From contig NZ_KB898205.1 of assembly GCF_000377505.1 (NCBI RefSeq), forward strand, positions 1 to 64,000: a DNA stretch of 64,000 nucleotides, written 5' to 3'. The DNA comes from Paenibacillus massiliensis 2301065 = DSM 16942 (GTDB taxonomy: Bacteria; Bacillota; Bacilli; Paenibacillales; Paenibacillaceae). Numbering within the stretch: the stretch's first letter is position 1; each line of letters opens with the position of its first letter. This document shows positions 1 to 10,210 of the stretch, piece after piece. The notes beneath the pieces are model-generated. The model did no database searches. It was not told the DNA's origin and saw nothing but the letters and a program-made list of their open reading frames with translations. Position numbers and translations under genes: made by a program.

Positions 1-276
1 CTGTTGTCCCAAGTTCTGCACAGCTTCCTTGGCCTTCGTCCATTGTCACGAGACTCGGCTCCCTCTTTTCCCCTTCGCAGGTCCTTTTTGACGACGCGGC
101 AGGATTCACTTGATGTTGCGGCCTGGGTTGTCGCTCGCCCGGTCTCTGACCGGTACTTTTGTCGATGCGCTTTTACACACAGATTTCACCATGCGCAAGC
201 ATCCTAGCTACAAGGGTGGCTTGGCCCCTCCCTTGGTTGGACTTTCACCAACTAGATAATGCGTGCCTCTGGGCAC
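1..276 (-). mobile_element. Group II intron, 5' portion (cut by window edge)
   Basis: On the minus strand the sequence from about position 276 downward begins GTGCCC and folds at once into a short hairpin (GCGTGCCC/GGCACGC). Next comes the hairpin GTTGGTGAAAGTCCAAC (252-236), a signature of bacterial group II intron domain I, and then a long structured non-coding stretch. It starts a few bases after the U-run of a Rho-independent terminator (282-307). That is the insertion habit of class C (bacterial IIC) introns. The intron-encoded reverse transcriptase would lie to the left of this window, so I cannot say whether the element is intact. The exact 5' splice point could be 276 to 279. The short plus-strand reading frame here is not a gene. 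Confidence 0.75.
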
Positions 277-281
277 GCCAA

Positions 282-307
282 CAAAAAAAGGGAGCCGTTA
301 GGCTCCC
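282..307 (-). terminator. Rho-independent terminator of the M50 protease gene
   Basis: Minus strand: stem GGGAGCC, loop TAAC, stem GGCTCCC, then TTTTTTTGTT. The stem overlaps the stop codon of the site-2 protease gene. The group II intron begins directly downstream of the U-run. Confidence 0.85.
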
Positions 308-996
308 CCTACTCCAAACAACATGATGGCAAATCTGAAAAATTGATCGGCAATCACGTTAATCATGGAATACAGTGGGTCAATCGTAAAGGCGCGCACA
401 GGTGGCAGCACCAGAATTAGCAGAAAAATAAAAATAGAGTATTGCTCGAACTGCTGCAATCGGCGACGCAGCGGCCCAGGGGCCACATCCTCCAGAATCC
501 GGTATCCATCCAGTGGTGGCAGTGGAATCAGATTGAACAGGAACAGAAGGATATTCAGCGTCACCATATAATTAACAAAAATGCGAATCGCCTCAAAAGC
601 ATTCGGATTAGCTTCACTAATCGTCGACCATAGCCCAGTGGCTGCAAGTCCTACATAGAGCAGTGTAGTCACAAAGGCCAGTAACAGGTTACTTAACGGT
701 CCAGCAGCGGAGACCACGATCCCCATGAGCCGGGGATTACTGAAGTTGTCGCGATTAACCGGGACAGGCTTTGCCCAGCCAAAGCCCGCAATAACGAGCA
801 GTAGCGTCCCTAGTACATCCAGATGCACTGCCGGATTGAGCGATACCCGCCCCAGGAGGCGGGCCGTCGGGTCTCCGAATTTATTCGCAAAATAGGCGTG
901 CGAGAACTCGTGAATCGTAAATGCAAACATGAGTGTCAGCAGTACGAATGGCAATTCGGTCAATGAGAACCTGAATATGGAATTCAAGAAATCCAT
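298..996 (-). CDS. Site-2 protease family (M50) membrane metalloprotease
   Basis: 232-residue polytopic membrane protein of the M50 family (YwhC-type), which cleaves substrates within the membrane. The zinc-binding motif HEFSH is at residues 29-33 in the first membrane segment. The third metal ligand lies in NLIPLPPLDG at about 155-164 (Asp163), the family's second signature. Several hydrophobic segments lie between them. The length fits the small M50 proteins without a PDZ domain. The gene follows prmA with a 3-base gap, so the two are probably cotranscribed, and it ends in a strong terminator. The physiological substrate cannot be inferred. No catalytic residue is missing. Confidence 0.9.
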   Translation of the reverse strand: MDFLNSIFRFSLTELPFVLLTLMFAFTIHEFSHAYFANKFGDPTARLLGRVSLNPAVHLDVLGTLLLVIAGFGWAKPVPVNRDNFSNPRLMGIVVSAAGPLSNLLLAFVTTLLYVGLAATGLWSTISEANPNAFEAIRIFVNYMVTLNILLFLFNLIPLPPLDGYRILEDVAPGPLRRRLQQFEQYSIFIFLLILVLPPVRAFTIDPLYSMINVIADQFFRFAIMLFGVGGA

Positions 997-999
997 GGA

Positions 1000-1965
1000 T
1001 TACCCCTTTCTCGCTACGAACGCAATCCAGTCCTCGTCCCGGTGCTTATCCTCGATCTGGAAGCCAGCTGCAACCAGCGCTTCCTCAACGACCTGCTCCT
1101 TGTTCTTCCAGATCCCTGAAGCAATGTATACACCGCCTGGAACGAGCGCTTGGTACACATCGTCAATGAACAACAGAATGATCTCAGCCAAAATATTCGC
1201 GACGACAACCTGAACCGGGAGCTTGACACCAAGCGACGGATCTTGACCATCCAAGACAGACAGTAGGTCGCTTTCCTTAACTGTAATCTGCTTCTCCAGC
1301 CCGTTCAAGCTAGTATTCGCCAGTGCACTTGACACCGCTACAGGATCAAGATCCAAGGCTAATACGTGCTTGGCACCGAGCTTCACTGCACCGATAGATA
1401 GAATACCGGAGCCTGTACCGACATCAATGACCTCTTCGCCACCTTTGATGACCGACTCCAGCGTACGCAGACACAGAGATGTGGTAGGATGTGTCCCTGT
1501 TCCGAAGGCCATACCCGGGTCCAGCTCGATAATCTGCTCGTTGCTACCAGTTGGCTCGTAGTTCTCCCATGTTGGTTTAATGGTCAGACGTTCTGATACA
1601 CGCTGTGGCTTAAAGTACTGCTTCCAGGCGTCAGCCCAGTCATCTTCATTCACGGTCTGTTGCTCGAAGCGATACTCCCCAGGATCAATATCGAATGTTC
1701 TCAGTTCTTCAATTCGTGGTACAAGCTCTCCCTGAATATCATTCAAATCTGTCTCTTCAGCGAAGTAACCCTTAATGACAGCCTGCCCCTCAGGAATATC
1801 GTTCAGCGGTCTTTCGTACCACTGTCCAAAGGAAGTATCACGCTCTTTGTTCAGCGTCCCCGATTCTTCAATGGATACCCCCCCAGCTCCGGCTTCATGC
1901 AAAAAGTTGGAGATCATCTCCACCGCTTCTTCTGTTGTATGTATGGTTAATTCATGCCATAACAT
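1000..1965 (-). CDS. prmA: Ribosomal protein L11 methyltransferase
   Basis: 321 residues, the normal length for PrmA, which trimethylates lysines of ribosomal protein L11 using S-adenosylmethionine. The N-terminal ~120 residues match the L11-recognition domain. Then come the family-specific stretch DPGMAFGTGTHPTT (about 149-162), the SAM loop DVGTGSG (181-187) and an ANIL motif in the Rossmann-fold domain. In Bacillus the orthologue (yqeT) lies just downstream of dnaJ. Here two small genes and a long hairpin separate them, so prmA may have its own promoter. A GAGGAG-type ribosome site precedes the ATG. Confidence 0.95.
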   Translation of the reverse strand: MLWHELTIHTTEEAVEMISNFLHEAGAGGVSIEESGTLNKERDTSFGQWYERPLNDIPEGQAVIKGYFAEETDLNDIQGELVPRIEELRTFDIDPGEYRFEQQTVNEDDWADAWKQYFKPQRVSERLTIKPTWENYEPTGSNEQIIELDPGMAFGTGTHPTTSLCLRTLESVIKGGEEVIDVGTGSGILSIGAVKLGAKHVLALDLDPVAVSSALANTSLNGLEKQITVKESDLLSVLDGQDPSLGVKLPVQVVVANILAEIILLFIDDVYQALVPGGVYIASGIWKNKEQVVEEALVAAGFQIEDKHRDEDWIAFVARKG

Positions 1966-2029
1966 GTAGTTCTACTCCTCCTCATTTAACAAGCATCCAT
2001 AGTATTGTACTATACTTGCTGTCCCTAGC

Positions 2030-2068
2030 ACAAAAAAAGAGAGGACTGCTTATGGTGCAGCCCTCTCT
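2030..2068 (-). terminator. Rho-independent terminator after the YfhD-like gene
   Basis: Minus strand: stem AGAGAGGGCTGC, a 7-base loop, then GCAGTCCTCTCT with one mismatch, followed by TTTTTTT. It separates the two small genes from prmA. Confidence 0.85.
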
Positions 2069-2111
2069 AGCCCTGTCCCTCATCAATCCTTCAAGCCCTC
2101 GTTGTAGCATT

Positions 2112-2309
2112 CTAGAGATCGCTGAGCTCAGGTTTGTTCATAATGCGATCCTGTCTGCGGTCTGCCGCCTCACTACGACGAAGTGCTTCGACATCATCAT
2201 GATCGGCCAGCTCTGCCGAGAATTCTACGTCCTCATTCTTCGCGGACTGTAGTTTCTTCAGTTTGTCAGTCTTGGTTAGTACTCTGTCATGACGTTTATT
2301 TCTGGACAT
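2112..2309 (-). CDS. YfhD family small hydrophilic protein
   Basis: 65-residue, highly charged protein. The start at 2309 is chosen because GAAGGAGG precedes this ATG by 7 bases; upstream in-frame starts have no ribosome site. The central DVEFSAELADHDDVEA segment followed by an Ala/Arg-rich helix resembles the Bacillus YfhD family, small proteins often found in spore formers. No function is established. It follows the gene at 2359 by about 50 bases and ends in a terminator at 2030-2068, so the pair looks like a short operon. Confidence 0.75.
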   Translation of the reverse strand: MSRNKRHDRVLTKTDKLKKLQSAKNEDVEFSAELADHDDVEALRRSEAADRRQDRIMNKPELSDL

Positions 2310-2358
2310 GAAGCAGCCTCCTTCGAGATGGAATGTAAATTTTCCTGATTTTATTTTC

Positions 2359-2730
2359 CTAAACCATGCCTCCGGCTTGTTCAACGATCTGCAATGCCTG
2401 GTGATGAATGGACTCATCGACGACGGCCGTTAGCAAAATATCCTTCCCTGTCGGTCCTCCCTGGCCGCCGTCACTCATCCCGCTCGCCGTAATATCAGCT
2501 GCAGCAAGAATGGATGAGGAGCTTCCGTAAAAATCGGCACCTGATGTTAAAGAGGACAGGCTACTTACTTTCCCGGAAAAGACAGGAATACCTGAGCTCA
2601 TACCTGCGCCTGGATAACGACTGAACCGGTCAATGGACATATCGACGACTCGCAGTGCCTTCAGCTTGTTAGCCGCCTCCTGCGCCTGTTCGGGTGTGTT
2701 GAAGTATGCTAGAATGTTTTTCTCGCTCAC
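2359..2730 (-). CDS. Conserved hypothetical protein, general-stress-protein-like
   Basis: 123 residues from a GTG start at 2730 that is preceded by AGGAAGAGG. An ATG-initiated form 12 codons longer lacks a ribosome site. The N-terminus (NILAYFNTPEQAQEAANKL) resembles the start of the YflT/17M-type stress domain, an alpha/beta fold that begins with a strand and an amphipathic helix. The middle is Gly/Ser-rich, and the C-terminus (DILLTAVVDES..ALQIVEQAGG) looks like a second half of the same fold. I do not recognise a function. It is followed closely by the YfhD-like gene. Confidence 0.7.
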   Translation of the reverse strand: MSEKNILAYFNTPEQAQEAANKLKALRVVDMSIDRFSRYPGAGMSSGIPVFSGKVSSLSSLTSGADFYGSSSSILAAADITASGMSDGGQGGPTGKDILLTAVVDESIHHQALQIVEQAGGMV

Positions 2731-3091
2731 AAGCCATCCCTCTTCCTGTAATGTCCGACAGTTCATTTATGCCCTAGTACAACGCGAGCATAGCACCACC
2801 AAATGCAATCATACTGCGTGTAATCTTTTCGAAGTAAAATTGCAGAATGCGTAGGTCCTAGCTTCTGTAGTGCTGAGCCCCTGCCGCCTCACTTTAGGGT
2901 GTGCACGGCATCGTTTCTTATGCATGGATGCTTGTCTTATACGCTGTAACGCAATAAGCCAGATCACTGCATCCTTTAACGGATCACAGCAATCTGGCTT
3001 ATTCACATATCTATTTATTTGTACTCATTAAAGTCATACACACAGTAACAGTACTTTAGAGCACTACAACGATCGCCTTCAATGACGAGCC
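2731..3091. other. Gene-poor stretch between dnaJ and the stress-like gene
   Basis: About 360 bases. The only clear structure is the long inverted repeat at 2953-3003, listed separately. A 65-codon minus-strand reading frame (2809-3006) runs straight through that hairpin, has no good ribosome site and an unusual Cys/Arg-rich composition, so I do not call it a gene. Confidence 0.6.
2953..3003. repeat. 12-bp perfect inverted repeat, nested hairpin
   Basis: AATAAGCCAGAT (2953-2964) pairs perfectly with ATCTGGCTTATT (2992-3003). An inner ATCC/GGAT stem around TTTAAC makes a two-tier hairpin. There is no U-run on either side, so it is not a standard terminator. It lies about 90 bases after the dnaJ stop and may mark the 3' end of the dnaK operon transcript. 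Confidence 0.7.
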
Positions 3092-4222
3092 TTAATCTCC
3101 ACGGAATGCGCGCTTCACCCGGTCAAAAAAGGATTGTTCATTCTCGTGTGTCTGCTCTCCACTTAAGGAACCGAACTGACGAAGGAGATCCTTCTGCTCA
3201 TCGCTAAGCTTGCTTGGTGTCACTACGACTACCTTGATATGCTGGTCACCCTGACCGACACCACGGAGTCTTGGCACACCCTTGCCCTTTAAGCGGAAGT
3301 ACGTTCCAGTCTGTGTTCCGGCAGGAACCTTAAGCTTGACCTTCTCCGTCAGCGTCGGAATCTCGATCTCATCCCCGAGCGCCGCCTGGGCAAAAGTCAA
3401 CGGAATCTCACAGTATATATCGTCGCCCTCTCGCTCGAAGAAATCATGCGATTTTACGCGAATAACGATATACAGGTCACCAGCTGGGCCACCACGCAAT
3501 CCGCCTTCCCCTTCACCTGTCATACGTAGCTGTGCACCGTCGTCTACTCCCGCAGGAATGCGAACATGTATAGTGCGTTGCTTACGGACTTTACCGCTGC
3601 CGCTGCATGTCGAGCATTTGTCTTTGATGATCTTGCCTGTGCCGCTACAGTTGGAGCAAGCACGACGATTCACCATGCGACCGAACGGCGTGTTTTGCAC
3701 AACCTCTTCCTGTCCTGTGCCACGGCAGACCGAGCACGTCTCAGGATGAGTTCCCGGCTTCGCACCTGAGCCATGACAGGTATCACAGCTTTCGGTTCTA
3801 GGGATCGTAATATCTGTCTCCTTGCCGAAGACGGCTTCCTTAAATTCAATCGTCATGTTGTACTGCAGATCATTTCCCCGCTGTGGTGCGTTCGGGTCAC
3901 GACGACCACCGCCGTTGCCACCGAAGAACATATCGAAGATATCCCCGAAGCCACCAAAATCACCACCGCCAGAAAATCCGCCGCCCATTCCCTGGTTAGG
4001 ATCTACATGCCCGTATTGATCATAGCGCGCTCGCTTCTGACCATCGCTAAGCACATCATAGGCTTCCTTGACTTCCTTGAACTTATTCTCGGCATCCGGT
4101 GCTTTGTTGACATCAGGATGATATTGACGGGCCAGCTTGCGGTACGCTTTTTTGATTTCGTCCTCGCCGGCGCTTTTATTTACACCAAGCACCTCATAGT
4201 AATCACGCTTGTCAGCCAACAT
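3092..4222 (-). CDS. dnaJ: Chaperone protein DnaJ (Hsp40)
   Basis: 376 residues, a full type I DnaJ that delivers unfolded proteins to DnaK and stimulates its ATPase. The J-domain (about 5-70) carries the HPD motif in YHPDVNK. A Gly/Phe-rich linker follows. Then come four zinc-binding repeats ([32 protein letters not shown]) and the C-terminal substrate-binding domain. The ATG at 4222 sits very close to its GGGGGTGG ribosome site. A TTG one codon later would give the usual spacing, so the true start may be 4219. It is the last gene of the hrcA-grpE-dnaK-dnaJ cluster. A hairpin with a U-rich tail lies between it and dnaK. Confidence 0.97.
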   Translation of the reverse strand: MLADKRDYYEVLGVNKSAGEDEIKKAYRKLARQYHPDVNKAPDAENKFKEVKEAYDVLSDGQKRARYDQYGHVDPNQGMGGGFSGGGDFGGFGDIFDMFFGGNGGGRRDPNAPQRGNDLQYNMTIEFKEAVFGKETDITIPRTESCDTCHGSGAKPGTHPETCSVCRGTGQEEVVQNTPFGRMVNRRACSNCSGTGKIIKDKCSTCSGSGKVRKQRTIHVRIPAGVDDGAQLRMTGEGEGGLRGGPAGDLYIVIRVKSHDFFEREGDDIYCEIPLTFAQAALGDEIEIPTLTEKVKLKVPAGTQTGTYFRLKGKGVPRLRGVGQGDQHIKVVVVTPSKLSDEQKDLLRQFGSLSGEQTHENEQSFFDRVKRAFRGD

Positions 4223-4269
4223 TCCACCCCCATCCTAACGCACTGATTGGCTAACCCATGTATGGCATG

Positions 4270-4311
4270 GAAAAAGCAAAGTCAAAGCACGGGAGGTCCC
4301 GGCTTTGACCT
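4270..4311 (-). terminator. Hairpin with U-rich tail between dnaK and dnaJ (attenuator)
   Basis: Minus strand: GGTCAAAGC..GGG, loop CCT, CCC..GCTTTGAC, followed by TTTGCTTTTT. It is a partial terminator or processing signal inside the operon and would make dnaJ mRNA less abundant than dnaK mRNA. Confidence 0.65.
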
Positions 4312-4446
4312 TTCCATCATGACATGGCTGCTCAGCACGTTATATTTATGCATTCGGCATGATGCGACAATTGTATGTGTTCACGAGCTTCCTGTGAAGT
4401 TAACGCTCACGCCCTTTTGTTCATCATGCCATTTTTTAATTGTAGC

Positions 4447-6303
<1,857 letters not shown>

Positions 6304-6365
6304 CTATAAGTACCATTGGTCTTCTGACCGTAGTTTTGTAATTCATCTATGGAATCAAGTAAGTA

Positions 6366-6959
6366 TTACATGCTAACCTTCACCATCGCAGGGCGAAGTA
6401 CTTTATCCTTCAGCATGTAGCCCTTCTGTACCTCTTCAACAACAATGCCTTCCTCATGCTCATCACTTTCGACCTGCATGATGGCCTGATGAAACTCTGG
6501 ATTAAATGGCTGCCCTACAGCCTCCATCGCACGTACACCCTCTGCTGTGAGGACGCTCTCCAGTTGACGGAAGATCATACTTACACCCTTCGTGAAGGAT
6601 TCTCCTTCATCGGATTGCGGAGCACTAGCCAGTGCACGCTCAAAATTGTCTAGGACCGGTACCAACTCGGTAACCAGCTTCATAGATGCGTACTTCGCAA
6701 GCTCTTCCTTCTCCTTCTGGGTACGGCGGCGGAAGTTGTCGAAATCCGCTTGCGTACGAAGGAGACGTTGCTGCTGCTCTTCCAGTTCGGCGGCTAGACG
6801 ACTCTCTGCGCCAGCTGTCTCAGCTGCAGGCTCCTCTTGTTGAGCGGCTTCCTGCTCTTGTGCTTGCACATCTTCGTTAACCGTTTCTGCAGCAGTTGCA
6901 GAAGCTTGCTCCTCAGTATTCACTGCCTCTTCCCCTTGAAACGTTTGATTGTCTTTCAA
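6366..6959 (-). CDS. grpE: Nucleotide exchange factor GrpE
   Basis: 197 residues. GrpE dimers release ADP from DnaK. The first ~55 residues are Gln/Glu/Ala-rich and disordered. A long coiled coil follows (LAAELEEQQQRLLRTQADFDNFRRR..). The C-terminal beta domain carries the conserved NPEFHQAIMQVES and GYMLKDKVLRPAMV. Start codon is TTG, chosen because AAGGAGGTG lies at ideal distance and no ATG fits. It lies 61 bases after hrcA and 77 bases before dnaK. Confidence 0.97.
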   Translation of the reverse strand: MKDNQTFQGEEAVNTEEQASATAAETVNEDVQAQEQEAAQQEEPAAETAGAESRLAAELEEQQQRLLRTQADFDNFRRRTQKEKEELAKYASMKLVTELVPVLDNFERALASAPQSDEGESFTKGVSMIFRQLESVLTAEGVRAMEAVGQPFNPEFHQAIMQVESDEHEEGIVVEEVQKGYMLKDKVLRPAMVKVSM

Positions 6960-7020
6960 GATGTTTCACCTCCTTCGATCAATTGCTGCGAGTAAGAATT
7001 CAATCATTGTACGGTTACTG

Positions 7021-8052
7021 TCATTTGAAGCGTTGACTCAACATATGGGTAAGATCCTTGGAGAGTATACCCAGAATATTAATGACTCTGGCATATTCCA
7101 TCCGTGTCGGGCCCAGAATGCCAATCGTGCCAAGAGCTTCCCCATCTATAGCATAGGTAGCCGTAATGAGGCTACAATTGGAAAAGGCCTCGTGATGATT
7201 CTCCGTGCCAATTCGCACCTGAATGTCTGGAGCACCCATGACAGGGGTCATCATTTTCAGGAGCGTAGGAGTCTCCTCCAGTAAATCCAGAATATCCTTC
7301 ACCTTGTCTACATCCCTGAATTCAGGCTGTGTCAGCATATTCGTGGCACCACTCAGATATAGACGCTGATCACTCTCGTTCTCAAGTGTCTTATCCAGCA
7401 CATCAATGACGTTCTCGATCTGGGAGATATGACGCTCCATCTCCTGGCCGAGCACTGTGTGCATTCGTGTCTTCAACTGGTAAATGGGCGCGCCCGCCAG
7501 CTTGGCGTTCAGCATGTTGACGATATTTTGCATATCCGAGAAGGACACACCCTCCGGTATCGAGATCGTCTTATTCTCCACTTGGCCAGTGTTAGTCACG
7601 ATAATGGCCACCGCTGAATCCTCATTAAGGGGCAACAGCTGAAAATGGCGCAACGAAGTATGAAAAACCTCCGGTCCCAGCAGGATGGAAGTGTAGTTCG
7701 TCATATGCGACAGAACATTGGATGCATGCTGGATAACCTGCTCCATAGCATTTAGTTTTTGTGCATAAAAAGCCTTCAGCTCTCTCATCTCTGCAGATGC
7801 AAGCTTGCTGAGCGGCACCAGATGATCCACATAATAGCGATATCCCTTATGTGAAGGAATCCGTCCGGCAGAGGTATGGGGCTGTTCCAGATAGCCCTGC
7901 TCTTCCAGGTCCGACATCTCGTTGCGGATGGTTGCCGGGCTGAAGCCGACATCTTCTCTCTTGGATATGCTGCGGGACCCCACCGGCTCAGCCGAACGAA
8001 TATAGTCGTCAACTATAGCATTTAGTATTAACCTTTGACGCTCGGTCAACAT
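7021..8052 (-). CDS. hrcA: Heat-inducible transcription repressor HrcA
   Basis: 343 residues from the ATG at 8052 (MLTERQRLIL). This start has GGGAGGA upstream and gives the family's usual length; further in-frame starts run back into the operator and are unlikely. HrcA binds the CIRCE operator and represses the hrcA/dnaK genes. The N-terminal winged helix spans about 1-75 (SPATIRNEMSDLEEQGYL, HTSAGRIPSHKGYRYYVD). The rest is the GAF-like dimerisation domain. CIRCE lies 86 bases upstream, so the gene is autoregulated. Confidence 0.97.
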   Translation of the reverse strand: MLTERQRLILNAIVDDYIRSAEPVGSRSISKREDVGFSPATIRNEMSDLEEQGYLEQPHTSAGRIPSHKGYRYYVDHLVPLSKLASAEMRELKAFYAQKLNAMEQVIQHASNVLSHMTNYTSILLGPEVFHTSLRHFQLLPLNEDSAVAIIVTNTGQVENKTISIPEGVSFSDMQNIVNMLNAKLAGAPIYQLKTRMHTVLGQEMERHISQIENVIDVLDKTLENESDQRLYLSGATNMLTQPEFRDVDKVKDILDLLEETPTLLKMMTPVMGAPDIQVRIGTENHHEAFSNCSLITATYAIDGEALGTIGILGPTRMEYARVINILGILSKDLTHMLSQRFK

Positions 8053-8138
8053 GCGAGTTCCTCCCTTGCTGTCCAAATGATGTAATGTATTTTCTTCAAA
8101 CCAAATACAATATCTGCATCCACAATCATCCATAATCA

Positions 8139-8165
8139 TTAGCACTCACTCAACTTGAGTGCTAA
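8139..8165 (-). promoter_or_regulatory. CIRCE operator (HrcA binding site)
   Basis: Perfect match to the CIRCE consensus: TTAGCACTC, 9 bases, GAGTGCTAA. It lies between the promoter and the start of hrcA. Confidence 0.97.
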
Positions 8166-8176
8166 GCGATAATACA

Positions 8177-8206
8177 AAAATACCAAACCGACCTGATTGT
8201 TGTCAA
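8177..8206 (-). promoter_or_regulatory. SigA-type promoter of the hrcA operon
   Basis: Minus strand: -35 TTGACA (8206-8201), 18-base spacer, -10 TATTTT (8182-8177). CIRCE begins about 11 bases downstream of the -10, where bound HrcA would block initiation. The -35 box begins one base after the stop codon of the GNAT gene. Confidence 0.75.
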
Positions 8207-8207
8207 G

Positions 8208-8684
8208 TCAGTTCAGTACTTTGAGTACAGCTATTTCATCACAAGCATGCTGCTTGCTGCAATGGATGCAATCGGTCCACACTTTTTCAGGAAAGATATC
8301 CTTCGTCACTACCGCGAACCCGTTCTTAATGAAGAAAGACACCTCGTAGGTCAGAGCCATAATCTTGGGAATCCCCTGCTTCTTCGCCTCGACGATAAGC
8401 TGATCCACAATCTTGGAGCCGATGCCCATTCCCTTATGGCCTTCGGATATACCAAGCGAGCGAATTTCCACCAGATCTGTGCCCAGTCGGCAAAGAGACC
8501 CACAGCCAACCACTTCGCCATCAACCTCGGCCACCACGAAGTGTTCAAGTTGACGATGTAGTACCTCCCGTGATCGCGGAAGCATAATTCCTCGCTCTGC
8601 ATATCCGCTAATCATCTGATATAAAGGTTCCACATCCTCGGGAACCGCACTCCGACATATGACCTGCTTGCACACCGATGACAT
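8208..8684 (-). CDS. GNAT family N-acetyltransferase (ArgA-like)
   Basis: 158 residues from the ATG at 8684, which has AGGAGGAG at 6 bases. The acetyl-CoA loop is GHKGMGIG, preceded by VEIRSLGI, as expected for a GNAT fold. The tail VWTDCIHCSKQHACDEIAVL, with its spaced cysteines, resembles the ArgA-type N-acetylglutamate-synthase-like acetyltransferases. The substrate is not certain; arginine biosynthesis is only a guess from the family. It lies between hemW and the hrcA promoter and has no obvious terminator of its own. Confidence 0.85.
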   Translation of the reverse strand: MSSVCKQVICRSAVPEDVEPLYQMISGYAERGIMLPRSREVLHRQLEHFVVAEVDGEVVGCGSLCRLGTDLVEIRSLGISEGHKGMGIGSKIVDQLIVEAKKQGIPKIMALTYEVSFFIKNGFAVVTKDIFPEKVWTDCIHCSKQHACDEIAVLKVLN

Positions 8685-8925
8685 CCGCTCTCCTCCTGAC
8701 GCCTGCTGTAAGATACGAATAAATATACAACATGACGTATAGAATTGCAAGCGAGGAATTAGATGTTTTTTTGAATCCATACAACATCAAGCTATGAAGG
8801 TTATGCAGCACCTTACAGCCCAATACACCTGCCTTTACACGCACATGGCATAAGCATGTGGCAGTACTCTCGGCAGACTGAATTCCAGTTAATCCATTTC
8901 GCATACTTCTATATAATCTGTTTAA

Positions 8926-10116
8926 TTATACGCTCTGCGTCTTGGAGGCAGCACCGATGAACTCAGCAAATACATCATTGCCAAAAAGGATGCCCTGTGC
9001 GCTCAGGCGGTATCCGTCTGTAATCGGCTCCAGCAGACCTCTTTGCAGCATTTTTTGGAGGGAAGCAGAGAACACCTCATCCATGGATTGACCAAATTGT
9101 TGCTGAAAACGACTTATTGAAGCTCCTTCATGCATCCTCAGGCCCACCATCATGAAATCCTCCATAGCCTCTTCCATATCAATATCGACGCTATCCAGTC
9201 GTGGCAGCCGCTGCATTGCAGCTTCATTATAGGCATTAACTCCCTTAATGTTGATATGACGCAGGCCTGCCGCATAACCATGCGCACCAGCTCCCAGACC
9301 ATAATATGGCTCATTGCGCCAATATGTCATGTTATGTCTGCTCTCATAGCCTGGCTTGGCAAAATTACTGATCTCATACTGCATGTATCCGGCTGCCTTC
9401 ATCCGATCCATAAGCAGCTGATACATCTGGAGCTCGTCATCCTCATGCGGGAGCGGTAGTTGGTTCTTCTGAAAGAGCGTATGGAAGAGGGTATTCTCCT
9501 CCACCTTGAGGCTGTAGATCGAATAATGTGGCAGGCCAAGCTCAAGAGCCTTGGTCACACTTTCGTCCAGCATATCCACCGTCTGATTCGGCAGGCCGAA
9601 CATGAGATCAATGGACAGATTGTTCAAGCCGACCTTCTGGGCATTCTCAAGACTGCGGTAGACATCATCCGTATTATGAATACGTCCTATACCTGATAGC
9701 AGCTGATTCTGGAATGCCTGCACCCCGAAGCTGACACGGTTTACACCGCCTTCCTTCATGACTCCGAGCTTCTCCAGGTCTGTAGTACCCGGGTTAGCCT
9801 CCATAGAGAATTCAATATCCTCGGCCCAATTCGGGAAATAAGTCCGAACCGATTTCAAGAAATAATCCATCTCGCTAGGTGTAAGCACCGTCGGTGTGCC
9901 GCCACCTACGAAGATGGTCTTGATGGTCCCTGGCGGGTGCAGTTGTACCGTCTGCTCCATTTCGCGCTCCAGCGCTCGCAGATAATCCATGACAGGCTGG
10001 TCCTTCAGGACGTAGGAATTGAAATCACAGTAAAAACATTTATTCGTGCAAAAAGGGATATGAATATACACGGCCTGCGGTGCAGACGCATGCTGTCCCT
10101 GTTCAAAAGCTGACAT
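8926..10116 (-). CDS. hemW: Radical SAM heme chaperone HemW (YqeR/HemN-like)
   Basis: 396 residues from the ATG at 10116, which has AGGAG at suitable distance; an upstream alternative start lacks one. The radical SAM cluster motif is FCTNKCFYCDF (CxxxCxxC) near residue 24-33, followed by GGGTPT. HemW-specific features are the PxC-less coproporphyrinogen-oxidase-like core and the C-terminal HemN domain. Proteins of this group insert heme into respiratory enzymes. They have often been misnamed oxygen-independent coproporphyrinogen III oxidase. It follows lepA directly, as in Bacillus. Confidence 0.93.
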   Translation of the reverse strand: MSAFEQGQHASAPQAVYIHIPFCTNKCFYCDFNSYVLKDQPVMDYLRALEREMEQTVQLHPPGTIKTIFVGGGTPTVLTPSEMDYFLKSVRTYFPNWAEDIEFSMEANPGTTDLEKLGVMKEGGVNRVSFGVQAFQNQLLSGIGRIHNTDDVYRSLENAQKVGLNNLSIDLMFGLPNQTVDMLDESVTKALELGLPHYSIYSLKVEENTLFHTLFQKNQLPLPHEDDELQMYQLLMDRMKAAGYMQYEISNFAKPGYESRHNMTYWRNEPYYGLGAGAHGYAAGLRHINIKGVNAYNEAAMQRLPRLDSVDIDMEEAMEDFMMVGLRMHEGASISRFQQQFGQSMDEVFSASLQKMLQRGLLEPITDGYRLSAQGILFGNDVFAEFIGAASKTQSV

Positions 10117-10169
10117 ATTGTTCACTCCTGCTGAACCAGACTCCGCCAATCAAGAATCGGCCCGTATAT

Positions 10170-10200
10170 TTGGAAAGGGAAAGCCTGAAGGCTTTCCCTT
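10170..10200 (-). terminator. Hairpin after lepA
   Basis: Perfect 11-bp stem AAGGGAAAGCC / GGCTTTCCCTT with a TTCA loop on the minus strand, followed by a weak T-tract (TTTCC). Probably a partial terminator between lepA and hemW. Confidence 0.6.
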
Positions 10201-10210
10201 GGTATATTGG

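Noticed and set aside
4-207. Plus-strand 67-codon reading frame at the window start
   Set aside because: It lies in the antisense strand of the group II intron, has no ribosome site and no sensible composition.
2809-3006. Minus-strand 65-codon reading frame between dnaJ and the stress-like gene
   Set aside because: It runs through a perfect hairpin and lacks a ribosome site; composition is unlike a real protein.
8608-8904. Minus-strand 98-codon reading frame near the GNAT gene
   Set aside because: Overlaps the GNAT gene in another frame and has no ribosome site.
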